Under the pieces are notes generated by a model that was not told where the DNA came from, searched no databases, and saw nothing but the letters and a program-made list of their open reading frames with translations. Of a DNA stretch of 60,000 nt, positions 29,647 through 37,820 are shown in pieces. Numbering within the stretch: the first letter of the stretch is position 1; every line of letters begins with the position of its first letter. The stretch is from Liolophura sinensis (taxonomy: Eukaryota > Mollusca > Polyplacophora > Chitonida > Chitonidae): assembly GCF_032854445.1 (NCBI RefSeq), contig NC_088300.1:45813682-45873681 (forward strand). Direction: 5' to 3'. A program made the translations under genes and the position numbers.

Positions 29647-30045
29647 TTAGCGCTCGTGTGAGGAGACAGGGGTGGTGGGGTGGGTGGGCTGGGTGGTCTG
29701 GGTAGGGGTGTCTATCAGCGCCTTTTCCGCCTCACTCAAACGACGACTGAACGTGGGTTTGGGACGAGGTGGGATCGAACTCGGCTGCTGCCCGATTTGG
29801 TATTGATCTTGAAACGTCCGGTACCGTTGGAGGGTGTGGTGATATCGCTGTATTTTCGCCTCGTCCGAGAGAGTCCTGTCGTGGAGGATCGAGGCCATCT
29901 CTTGATCGAGCGCGTTGAGGGCTTTCACCGTACTGGGCACGGGGTATGGGGAGATGGGGTAGGCTGGCTGGGCTGGGGGTGAATGTCGTGTGAGCGTCTC
30001 TAAGAGCCGTGGTTCGACCAAGGCCATTTTCTTGGTGTGCTGCAT
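29647..30045 (-). CDS. Element B counterpart of the A 190-residue conserved protein
   Basis: 132 residues from ATG 30043-30045: MQHTKKMALVEPRLLETLTR, a Pro-rich linker, a helical segment (DEAKIQRYHHTLQRYRTFQD), then a Pro/Thr-rich end. The N-terminal two thirds align with 16554-17126 of element A; the C-terminal third (RAELLLNLMKSR in A) is missing. The region 29354-29646 between this gene and the penton-like gene carries only a low-complexity frame that may be its decayed C-terminus. Confidence 0.65.
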   Translation of the reverse strand: MQHTKKMALVEPRLLETLTRHSPPAQPAYPISPYPVPSTVKALNALDQEMASILHDRTLSDEAKIQRYHHTLQRYRTFQDQYQIGQQPSSIPPRPKPTFSRRLSEAEKALIDTPTQTTQPTHPTTPVSSHER

Positions 30046-30353
30046 TACCTGCCACCAGCTATAGCCTTACTAGTGACACCCTTAATGACACCGCCGACAA
30101 CACCCCCGAGAACGGCTGGTACAATGGCTTTGGCGAGGAGGGGAGCGAGTAGCAGTGGGAGAAATCCACCACGTTGAACAATCCGTCCTTTCTTATGCAG
30201 GGGAACACTTTTCTTCACCAAGGTGCGAAGACCCGTCTTGTGTCGCTGTAACTTCACCTTCTGAGCCGGCGAGAGTGGAACGTTTCCAATTAACACATTC
30301 TTAGCACATTCACACAAGCACCGAAGTAATCCTGGATCGTTACCCCGCAGCAC
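30045..30353 (-). CDS. Element B small basic protein with hydrophobic C-terminus
   Basis: The core LLRCLCECAKNVLIGNVPLS, the basic QRHKTGLRTLVKKSVPLHKK and the hydrophobic tail GGFLPLLLAPLLAKAIVPAV correspond to 17113-17460 of element A. The frame begins after a TAG with no ATG (first candidate is GTG at 30351-30353). About 25 residues at the N-terminus of the A protein are missing, so the gene may be 5' truncated. Confidence 0.7.
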   Translation of the reverse strand: MLRGNDPGLLRCLCECAKNVLIGNVPLSPAQKVKLQRHKTGLRTLVKKSVPLHKKGRIVQRGGFLPLLLAPLLAKAIVPAVLGGVVGGVIKGVTSKAIAGGR

Positions 30354-30646
30354 AGCCTAACGAATAGAGGGGGTGGCTCGCGCGAGCAGGGTTAATAAGG
30401 GACTGTAACGTTGGAGACGGCGTGACCTCATCACGGGTAGTCGTCGTGAGAGCGACTGACGCGACAGATTGTGCGTTCAAAGTTTTATTATGACACACTG
30501 ACACACTAACCTAGTCACCGCTCGCAACAATAATACAATGTTACCAGTCAGTCAGCTGACACGTCAGCCAGCCCACCAACCAAACAGACCACCAGCCAGC
30601 CAGCCAAAACAAACTGATGTGATAGATTGTAGGTTCAAAGTTGGTA

Positions 30647-30988
30647 TTATGACTTGGGGAGATAAGCGTGTTGAATCTCCCCGGGGAAAATATGGGTGCG
30701 AAGTCGCAAGTGATCGGGTGTGGTTTGCTTGAAATCCACCAGCAAATACCCGTGAGGTTCGGCGGTGGCATCTTCAAAGGCCCCTCGCACGTACTGTGTC
30801 CGCCCTGGAGCCATTTGTTTAGCGATCGTGGTAATTTGAGATACATCTCGCGGGTTTTTGAACAACACCAAGTAGTGTGCGTTCAGACTGATGGTCCGTT
30901 GGTCTTTGGTTTTGTTAAACAAATTCTGCACGATGTACACCACGCTGATATTGCGGTGGTGACTGCCTTTGGTGAAGAGTTTTGTCAC
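30647..30988 (-). pseudogene. Element B packaging ATPase, C-terminal remnant
   Basis: Contains LFTKGSHHRNISVVYIVQNL, HYLVLFKNPRDVSQITTIAK and HLRLRTHIFPGEIQHAYLP, aligning with the C-terminal half of the intact element A ATPase. The part with Walker A and Walker B is absent: upstream of about 31050 the frame closes and unrelated sequence follows. So B has lost its own packaging ATPase, apparently by a deletion between this gene and the integrase. Confidence 0.85.
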
Positions 30989-31389
30989 GCGATCGGGTGG
31001 GTCGTGACGTGGGAGTTCGATTCCCAGCTCGGGGTAGTGGCGCTAGTGGTGGTGTTCTCGGTATTGTCAAACCGAAGGGCAATTGACGGTGGTTGGGGTG
31101 GCGATAAAGGTGTCCCGATCCAACGGAAACGCGTCTTGTTCAATTGTCCTCGTAGATATTGAAGGGTTGACTGGTCTTGGAGAAGTTGTAGGCTGAGTTC
31201 CGCGGCCAATCCACCCACTAAAGCACCGATGTACAAGAAAACGCCCAGTATGGCTGCTACGGTCCCTTTATTCTCATGTAAGCCTTGTATACACCGATCC
31301 ATCCCTTGAGGTAGGTCAGTCGGAAGTGGTAGCGACCCCGTTATCCTCGAGGGTGGGAACGGACAATGCGGAACATTTCCGTGCTCCAA
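30985..31389 (-). CDS. Hydrophobic ORF between ATPase remnant and integrase of B
   Basis: The central part, MDRCIQGLHENKGTVAAILG then a long hydrophobic segment (VFLYIGALVGGLAAEL) and LQLLQDQSTLQYLRGQLNKT, looks like a small membrane protein. The N-terminal 40 residues overlap the 3' end of the integrase in another frame, so the real start may be the internal Met. The C-terminus runs into low-complexity Thr/Ser sequence near the ATPase deletion. No counterpart is seen in element A. Confidence 0.35.
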   Translation of the reverse strand: MEHGNVPHCPFPPSRITGSLPLPTDLPQGMDRCIQGLHENKGTVAAILGVFLYIGALVGGLAAELSLQLLQDQSTLQYLRGQLNKTRFRWIGTPLSPPQPPSIALRFDNTENTTTSATTPSWESNSHVTTHPIA

Positions 31390-32283
31390 TCCTGAGGTAT
31401 GATTTTTCGAATTTCCCTTTCACTTTACTGATACGCACGAGATCACCGACCCGATAACGGTGGACCGAGCGTTTGGCTGTGGGTGGACCGTACAAGACTT
31501 GCCGGACTTCCTTCTGGTTCTGGGGGGTGACGTCGATAGGGGCTCGTCGTATGCTTCGGTGGTAGGCTTGATTGTAACCGCGGACCAGCGCCGGTAAGGC
31601 GTCCAGGTATCGCCGAGTGTTGTGAGCGGTAAAATATTAGTACATGCGACCTTTCAAAGTGCGATTGAACCGTTCTACCACGGAGGCTTTGGTTTCGTTA
31701 AACGTGTGAAAGAAAAACATCCCGTTGTCCTTTAAAAAGGCTTGAAACGGTCTGTTCAGAAACTCTTTCCCCTCGTCCGTTTGCAGGTATAACGGTCGGC
31801 GACGGGTCTTGAAAATCTGTTGAAACGCCTCGATCAAACGAGCCCCGGTTTTGGCCCGGAGGCATACCAGGCATACTTTGAGAGCACATCGATGCAGGTC
31901 AGTACGTAACGGTTGTTGTTATTCTCTTTGGCGAACGCTGTCATGTCGACCAGGTCCGCCTGCCACTGACTGTCAATACCCCCAACCACCACTCGGTTAC
32001 GGGGGTTATGGCGGCGTGCAGGTCGGTGGAGTGTGTACGTGTCCTGCTGAGCCAGCCAAGCCGACACACTTGTTCGACTCACTTTGAGTCACCGTTGTCG
32101 AGCTACCTTGAGCAAGTGTTGAACCCCGCTGTAAGCCGCTGGACTGTCCGGGTTATAATACAAAGCATGGGGAGCGGTATCGATCGGGTTTGAACCAAGG
32201 CCCGGCGTGACTGATTTTTTTTTCGCCGTCGGTTGATGCGAGTGACGCGAGTGGTGCGAGTGAGGCGAGGCATAATCCGACAT
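31320..32283 (-). pseudogene. Element B retroviral-type (RVE) integrase, broken
   Basis: DDE integrase that inserts the element and makes the 6-bp duplication. The N-terminal part begins near 32283. The frame 31834-32082 has VSAWLAQQDTYTLHRPARRH and DSQWQADLVDMTAFAKENNN with the first catalytic Asp. The frame 31637-31837 has LYLQTDEGKEFLN with the second Asp and ASVVERFNRTLKGRMY with the Glu. A C-terminal segment with VRISKVKGKFEKSYL follows near 31390-31440. Breaks: a stop near 32089, a frame change near 31835, a stop near 31637, and a change near 31400. All three catalytic residues are still encoded. Confidence 0.88.
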
Positions 32284-32469
32284 GTCGTCCTTGCTGCTTG
32301 GTGTCTGTTGTGAGTAATGAGTGACCCTGCCCCAGACCGCCTACATATAGTATAGTAGAGTAGAGTAGAGTATAGTATCCATGTTTGGGTGTGGTGTACA
32401 GCTTAGTCGATCCATCCATCCCTACCACAACCAGCAGGTAGACAGACAGGCAGATCACCCAAAAAATCC

Positions 32470-32690
32470 CCACCGACAGGCTCTACGGTTCATAACAACG
32501 ACCCACTGCCTGCAGCAGTGAGCCTTCCTGGGCGAACAGTGTTGCAAAGACACGCTGAGCGATCCTACCCGCCAGCCGGCCAGCAGTCAGGCAAACAATG
32601 TTGTCAGCTGTGCTTTGTTTTGACACGTGGTTTTTGTTTTGACACGTGGTTTTTTGTTTTGACACGTGGTTTTTGTTTTGATCGGCTGCG
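32470..32690. repeat. Inverted internal repeat R2 of element B, right copy
   Basis: Reverse complement of 20440-20640. Contains about four copies of TTTTGACACGTGGTTTTTG, each with a CACGTG core. The open frame reading LTRGFCFDTW repeats is an artefact of the 20-bp units. Confidence 0.85.
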
Positions 32691-32784
32691 CCTTGTATAC
32701 ATTGTTGCCAGCCAGCCGGCCAGTGCGCCAGAAAGCCAGCCAGCCAGCCGGGAAGTAGACCCTTATACATATCACCTACATGGA

Positions 32785-32985
32785 GTGGAAACCATATCTA
32801 CACACCATCTACATGTGATAGAAAACACATCTACATACCACCTACATGGAGTAGACCCTACCCCCTCAATGAGGAGCCGATGGGCGAACCTAAATTTTTT
32901 TTAATACATAATACATAGGAGCTATCGGGATAGATATCAGCCCTAGCATGACACACTGATACACTGACCCCAGTCCGTATAAAAA
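32785..32985. repeat. Inverted repeat R3 of element B, right copy
   Basis: Reverse complement of parts of 21920-22335: CACATCTACATACCACCTAC, an A/T run with ATACATAATACATAGGAGCT, and GCATGACACACTGA. Only one unit is present here. Confidence 0.8.
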
Positions 32986-33034
32986 AGAAACACAAAAACC
33001 TGGGGTTGATTCCATAGTGAAACAGTATTATTAT

Positions 33035-33244
33035 TTACAGCAATGTACAGGTATGTAACACGGAGCGTTGATATACCTCTGTGTGGTTGGGAGGGAGTCG
33101 CACTTCGTACATTAACGTGGGACGAACAATCTCTACATAATACGCTTGAATGGGTCGGGAATCCTTGACATGCTGACAGACGTCTTCAGTGTACGCTTGC
33201 AGCACCTGCAGTCGTCCCTCATTCACCCTACCATCAGCAAACAT
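33035..33244 (-). CDS. Protein X of element B
   Basis: 69 residues from ATG 33242-33244, which is exactly at the inner edge of the right TIR. Begins MFADGRVNEGRLQVLQAYTE followed by DVCQHV, aligning with the conserved part of protein X in A and C. The N-terminal half seen in A is absent, so either the protein is shorter in B or the TIR has replaced its 5' part. Confidence 0.65.
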   Translation of the reverse strand: MFADGRVNEGRLQVLQAYTEDVCQHVKDSRPIQAYYVEIVRPTLMYEVRLPPNHTEVYQRSVLHTCTLL

Positions 33245-33558
33245 ACCCGCTCACCCATTGGTCCGTTTTTGGCGACCAAGAGCTGTCCCACTCCACTTTA
33301 CAAGCCGACGTTTTGCCTCTTTTTTTCTCTCCCCCCCCCCTATACCCCTATACTCTACTATTATACTGTAGTCTATTCTACTACACGCTAGTATACCCCA
33401 GGCAGCCCCGGCGTGGAAATAACCCACCACGTCACAGGGTGACGTCACACCTGCCAGCCCGGTGTGACGTCACCCCCAGCCTCCAGCCCGGCCGGGCTGG
33501 GCAAACCCACAAAAAACCTCCTCCTCAAAACGGAACCAAACGTACATTCTCAACTACT
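33244..33558. repeat. Right terminal inverted repeat of element B
   Basis: Reverse complement of 18678-18987. Contains two TGACGTCA sites (33440-33447 and 33463-33470 region), the palindrome CCAGCCCGGCCGGGCTGG at 33483-33500, and the terminus CTCAACTACT. Confidence 0.93.
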
Positions 33559-33564
33559 AACCAG
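33559..33564. repeat. Right target-site duplication of element B (AACCAG)
   Basis: Matches 18672-18677. Confidence 0.95.
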
Positions 33565-33888
33565 GCATATAATAAAACGGTTAACATGTTGTTAGCTCAT
33601 CATTTCTACCAGCCTGTATTTTCCAGAAAATTCTATCCTACATGTAGTTGTATTTATTTATTTATTTATTTATTTATTTATACACTGCGAAGAATGACTC
33701 ACCAAATGCAGTTTTCACCGAGCGCTGACATGAGTTTATGTTTATCGTTATTAAGTTAAGTATCTTATACAATTAAATGTATAATACAACTAAGGTATGT
33801 TTTGCATTAATTCGATGTTTACAGAACTGTAGTCATATTATGCAAAACAAAAGAGTGATTAATTTTTTTTTACTGTTCGATTATTTGG
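33565..33888. other. Element A sequence between B and the right TIR of A
   Basis: Unique AT-rich element A sequence with an ATTT repeat at 33651-33681. It would have been the upstream region of the PC4-like gene before B inserted; no gene is seen. Confidence 0.6.
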
Positions 33889-34278
33889 CAGACTCATCGC
33901 GGACAGGCGCGTTACAACGGGGAAATTTTTGATGCAGTGCGTGGAAGACTGGTCATACTCCGCGGACAGACGAGTTACAGTAGAGAAATTCTGGATGCAG
34001 TCCGTACAAGGCTGAACTTCACAGAAATCACAGAAGGGGGCGAACGTGCTATGGTACAACAGAATCCGAATAATACGGACCAATACCAACACGCTGTCGA
34101 TGAAGTTAATGATAGTCGTGACAATTATGAAGAAGAAGAAGAATATTATTATTATTATTTGGAAACTGAAGACGGCGTACATATAGACTTTGTGTGTTCA
34201 TGTGAGGATGAACCGCCGTGTTTGTTTTGCATGGACAGACAGTGTTGTGGAGATTGCAACGCTGAAAGACAAAATTAA
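33889..34278 (+). CDS. TIR-encoded cysteine-rich protein, right copy
   Basis: Nearly identical to the frame at 8577-8948 (one Thr for Ala, one Tyr fewer) and open to TAA at 34276-34278, adding CNAERQN after the shared cysteine cluster. This copy escaped the deletion that cuts the left copy, so it shows the natural C-terminus. It has no in-frame ATG at its start: the frame is open from about 33862 and the left copy's ATG falls in diverged sequence. The start is therefore unknown, or an upstream exon is used. Confidence 0.55.
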   Translation, partial: QTHRGQARYNGEIFDAVRGRLVILRGQTSYSREILDAVRTRLNFTEITEGGERAMVQQNPNNTDQYQHAVDEVNDSRDNYEEEEEYYYYYLETEDGVHIDFVCSCEDEPPCLFCMDRQCCGDCNAERQN

Positions 34279-35441
34279 CAGTTTATTTTTTTAATATAAT
34301 TCTATGGTGATGTTTTTTCAACCGTTCTGAATACATTTTTTGAATAATTTGAAAACGTACAAATACGAGTTGTGGTGCTTGTTGTTACTCGTTAATATTA
34401 AAATACAAAAGAATACCTCCCCGTGTTTTCGAAGGAAAACACCTATTCAACAGAATCGATTTGTTTTGAGGGAGTTTTCAAGACGTGCTCGGGCTATAGG
34501 TAACGGGTGGTTACACTCCAGCGGGGTATTAAACCGGTCGTGGAAACTCCCGCAGGGGTCAATAAAGCTTAAGCCCTTCCTTCTTCTTTTAGGATGCGGC
34601 GAGGACCGGGGTCGGGGACATGAAAGCCGACCCTCGAGTAACAATAGCGGACCCGTGACATATGGGCTTATCGATTGGCTCGGTTTACCGGCCAAAGACG
34701 ACTTCCCCCTCGCACACCAGAACGACGGAGGGCGGGGACTCGTCACAGCTGCGGGACCAAACGTAGGGCTATCGATTCGATATTTCGCTCATAGTTTTCG
34801 CTCGGTTTAGGCGCCGGAGTCAGCGTGGATGGATGTACTTTTTACAAGCGACGACCGGTTGCATTACTGTACTGACAATCCCCCGACGAATGCCGCTGAT
34901 GATAATAAAGCCTTAACGTATTATACAAAACACGAAAACTACAACACCGAACGAGAACGCGGAATATCCGAGAAGGCCGCCCTTTCCCCGATCTAAAACT
35001 TATCAGTATATTTAATCAACTCGACAGCGTGGTTCAGGCATTTTTCTCTCTCCTTTATATCGTGCATCGTTCGTACCAGCTAATGTATTTAGTTTGTCGG
35101 TTCGTTTTAGCGGTGGAACGATAGTATTGTACGCGTAAACTTAAAACAACTTTTTCGGTACGGTAACCCTTTAGTAACTCTTATTTTAACCCTTCATTAA
35201 CAGATTTTAAAAATATGTCAGTTTTCGAGTGCGACCAAGGGAAAAAAAATTTTTTTTCTTACACCATTCTTTTCTATCGGTCTATTTTCTTCATTACAAC
35301 GAATACATTACAATATCGATCCTATGGATCCAACAAACACGGCGCCATTCAATACCCATCTCTCACGTCATATACTTACACGTCGTACGTCAACCACGGC
35401 ACACATGTTATCGATTGCGACATTTGGGGAATACCCATACT
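33910..35441. repeat. Right terminal inverted repeat of element A
   Basis: Reverse complement of 7884-8925, with two extra blocks (about 34259-34621 and 34750-34880) that are missing on the left. It ends GGGGAATACCCATACT; the left end is AGTAGTGGTATTCCCC, so the outermost 16 bases differ at two positions. Confidence 0.92.
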
Positions 35442-35447
35442 ATCAAG
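35442..35447. repeat. Right target-site duplication of element A (ATCAAG)
   Basis: Matches 7878-7883. Confidence 0.95.
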
Positions 35448-35888
35448 GTGGTAAAAATAGACTTTTGAGTTTATGAACATAAAATACCCTTGGCTCATTA
35501 TATTGTGCAACAGAAACGGTATTGCTACTAACAACAGAACACGTTTTTGATGGTAAGGAATTCTCTCCAACATGAAGTGAAAATTTAATGAAGCATTGGT
35601 ATCGTGGCTCCGGTTGTACAGCGATTGCACATCTTACCTCTATGTATAAGAGAACAATCAAACGGAACTCACTGTGAGGCATTAACTGCATATATTATAT
35701 TATTGACTAAAGTGAGATAATCTGCTTCTGGCTGAGCCCACTTAGATTTATTTTCCAAACTCTTAAAAGGTTACAGAAGGGATGCTGATTGACTGACCAT
35801 GGAGATATTCTCGATTATACCATATAGTAGGGCGTAAAACACCAATCAGACAAATAAATATATTTACTTATAAATGTATTATTCTTAC
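35448..35888. other. Host intron right of element A
   Basis: Holds a short SINE-like fragment at about 35826-35870 (GGCGTAAAACACCAATCAG, minus strand, same family as 771-989). Otherwise nothing recognisable up to the exon 4 donor. Confidence 0.55.
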
Positions 35889-35963
35889 CTTGGATCAAAT
35901 GCGTGTACCTCGCATCCATAATGTTCAGCTATCATGTCATCAAAACTAAAATCGTTGTTTATC
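35889..35963 (-). CDS. METTL24-like methyltransferase, coding exon 4
   Basis: A 75-nt exon between acceptor TTCTGTTTTAG and donor CCAAG|GTAAGA. It encodes INNDFSFDDMIAEHYGCEV then HAFDP, the start of the SAM-binding fold in METTL24-type proteins. It joins exon 3 and exon 5 in phase (one base, 24 codons, two bases). Confidence 0.88.
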
Positions 35964-36315
35964 CTAAAACAGAAATAAATATACCTACATAAAACATTTA
36001 ATAGCAAGTAGGTTTACATAGGAGTCTATATACTGGCGTTGTGAACGTAGACATTGGCATCGAAAAGTTGCCACGACTATTTAATAAATGTCTGCGGTTC
36101 AAAGGGATTTCCATCGATAAAGTACACCCATCATACACTGCCTCGGTATAGGTATATAGTTGTTGGTCGGTTTATAGTTACAGATGTTTTGTCATGAGTT
36201 AAGCTCTGTTCTAATTATCGCCTTGTTCAGATATGCATGCTTTCGTCGTACACTAACACTTTTCTTACAATAAACTGCATATTCTGTTGAGAGGCTCTGC
36301 TCCCCTTCGCTCTGT
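35964..36315 (-). other. Intron 3 of the METTL24-like gene, distal part
   Basis: No feature recognised; the tandem repeat of splice donors begins at 36316. Confidence 0.6.
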
Positions 36316-36520
36316 AGTATATAGTTACCCGAAGGAGTATATCAAACAACCGGCTTCCATTAGCCTTATAGTATATAGTTACCCGAAGAAGTAGACCAGA
36401 CAGTCCTGCTTCCTTTAGCCCTACAGTATATAGTAACCCGAAGAAGTGGACCAGACAGTTTGTTTCCCTTTGCCCTATAGAATAAAGTTACCCGAAGGAG
36501 TAGACCAGACAGTCGGGTTT
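36316..36520 (-). repeat. 54/55-bp tandem repeat duplicating the exon 3 splice donor
   Basis: Four units contain, on the minus strand, CTGTCTGGTC..ACT.CTTCGG followed by GTAACT or a variant. The first is the exon 3 end itself, with exon-intron border at 36492/36491. The others place equivalent borders at 36438, 36383 and 36329. Spacings are 54, 55 and 54 bp. Each unit copies roughly 25 bp of exon and 30 bp of intron. Confidence 0.85.
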
Positions 36521-36620
36521 GGGCCTGACAGGCTCGTCATCACACACCTCCCAGCCTCCGTCACCTAAATTCCCCATGCGAAGCATTACGTTGCAGAGGA
36601 TTTCGTGGTTGCTGCCATAA
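36492..36620 (-). CDS. METTL24-like methyltransferase, coding exon 3
   Basis: A 129-nt exon between acceptor TCTTATTACAG and donor TTCGG|GTAACT. It encodes YGSNHEILCNVMLRMGNLGD then GGWEVCDDEPVRPKPDCLVY and SFG. The GDGGWEVC and VYSFG segments are the family's N-terminal signature and motif I region. The donor lies in the first unit of the tandem repeat at 36316-36520. Confidence 0.9.
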
Positions 36621-37731
36621 CTGTAATAAGACTTGAACAAAATTATAGGGACAAGAAATTAAATTAGCCTTTATTAATATACCTGTATTTCCTTTTTTTC
36701 CTAGGTCAGTCTTACGTCATAATGTGAGGGCATAGGCGCAGATAAGAGAACGGAGAATAGCACTCCGAAGTATATCTCACTTAAATTTAACAACAACTTT
36801 CCCATCATCGTCTTGCGAGAAAGAACCACTAATCATTAACCCAATTAAGTCAGTCTGAAGACAGCCAAGACTTCAAACGTGATATAAAACGCTTGCTCTT
36901 CGAACTAGTTTTAAGTGAAGGAGAATCTATCTCATTTTGACTTTTTGGGCCATAAACTAATTAGCCTTCTTATTAATTTTCAAAACTCACGGATTTCCAA
37001 AGCGGTTCGTTCAATCAGGACCTGTTGGATCATTGTGTATTTATTTTATGTAATGGTTACACGTAAGTGGGAAGGTCTGGCAGTAACCTGCGGATGGTCG
37101 TGGGTTTTCACCGGGCTCTGCCTGGTTTCCCCCCACCATAATGCTGGTCGCCGTCGTATAAGTGAAATATTCTTGAGTACGGCGTAAAACACCAATCAAA
37201 TAAATAAATAAATATAATGCTTACAAAATGTAATGCTAAATGATACTAGAACAGCACTAGATGTAGTACATGATGTAGCAAATAATACACTTAAACAGTA
37301 AATGTGCCTACCATTTGACACAATTTCAGCATTTGTAAGGTCTAACATCACAAAAATGAAGTTGCCCCATGCATGAACACCAGGTAAGCACGTCGAAAGT
37401 TATACATTAACTGGTCAGTTAGACCTAAAATTCCAGTAGTACATAGAAAGCAATTTTTTAATGAAAATCATTGCTATCTAAGTTTTGTTTCTTTGTAGAT
37501 GTAAAAGAAATAAGCTGACTTTTCACACGAAAGACGTACTGGCTTATTTAGATGTACTTGTGTAATAAAAAGCACATTTTAGTTAAAAAGGAGGGTAATA
37601 GTGAATTTCTGTTGATGTCCCACTTCAGCTGTACGTGCATTTACCATCACAGATATACTGTGCAGTGAAAGTGAAAGAGAATGACAGTTAATGTATAAAG
37701 CAGTGTGAGGTTACATTCAATGTTTACTTAC
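36621..37731 (-). other. Intron 2 of the METTL24-like gene
   Basis: Contains the SINE-like copy at 37063-37215. No gene seen in the rest. Confidence 0.6.
37063..37215 (-). mobile_element. SINE-like dispersed repeat, copy 3
   Basis: Minus-strand copy with GGCGTAAAACACCAATCAAA and CCCCCCACCATAATGCTGGT on the plus strand, ending in an AATAAATAAAT run. Same family as 771-989. Confidence 0.8.
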
Positions 37732-37820
37732 TCTCGATAGCTGATGCGCAGCGCCTCCAAACTGAGTTTATCTATAACCTCTATGTCCGGTATGTGACCA
37801 CTCTTTGCAGGGCACAGATC
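37732..37820 (-). CDS. METTL24-like methyltransferase, coding exon 2
   Basis: An 89-nt exon between acceptor TTTGTTACAG and donor CGAGA|GTAAGT. It encodes DLCPAKSGHIPDIEVIDKLS followed by LEALRISYR and two bases of the next codon. It is less conserved than the later exons, but borders and phases fit exactly with exons 1 and 3. It forms the linker between membrane anchor and catalytic domain. Confidence 0.8.

Larger units (their letters stand above)
18678..33558. mobile_element. Element B: Polinton/Maverick nested in element A
   Basis: 14,881 bp with ends AGTAGTTGAG ... CTCAACTACT, TIRs of about 310 bp and 6-bp target duplication AACCAG. From left: TIR, tRNA-like sequence and repeats, rightward polymerase (22340-25722), leftward protease, capsid, minor protein, penton-like protein, two small proteins, ATPase remnant, hydrophobic ORF, integrase, repeats, protein X, TIR. 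The virion block is collinear with that of A but clearly diverged, so B is a different family, not a copy of A. It is inactivated by deletions and stops. Higher GC in coding parts than A. Confidence 0.95.
7884..35441. mobile_element. Element A: Polinton/Maverick with complete ends, carrying nested element B
   Basis: The element is 27,558 bp long, of which 14,881 bp are element B and 6 bp its target duplication, leaving about 12.7 kb of A. The ends read AGTA...TACT inside long TIRs, flanked by ATCAAG. It contains a rightward protein-primed DNA polymerase and a leftward block: adenain-like protease, double-jelly-roll capsid, minor protein, penton-like protein, two small conserved proteins, A32/FtsK-type packaging ATPase, protein X and a PC4-like ORF. 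No retroviral-type integrase is visible. Several genes are broken, so it cannot be an active copy. It lies in an intron of the METTL24-like gene, with its virion block on the same strand as the host gene. Confidence 0.95.

Noticed and set aside
32470-32690. CRISPR-like array of 20-bp repeats
   Set aside because: Units are almost directly adjacent without spacers, and the genome is eukaryotic.
32518-32904. Plus-strand frame with LTRGFCFDTW repeats
   Set aside because: Produced by the 20-bp CACGTG repeat units of R2; not a protein gene.
34340-34810. 156-codon frame in the right TIR of A
   Set aside because: Spans one of the segments missing from the left arm and has no conserved motif; composition looks non-coding.
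7884-35441. A single large Polinton or giant-virus-like insertion of 27.6 kb
   Set aside because: The second set of termini with its own target duplication at 18672-18677/33559-33564 and the duplicated gene set show two nested elements.
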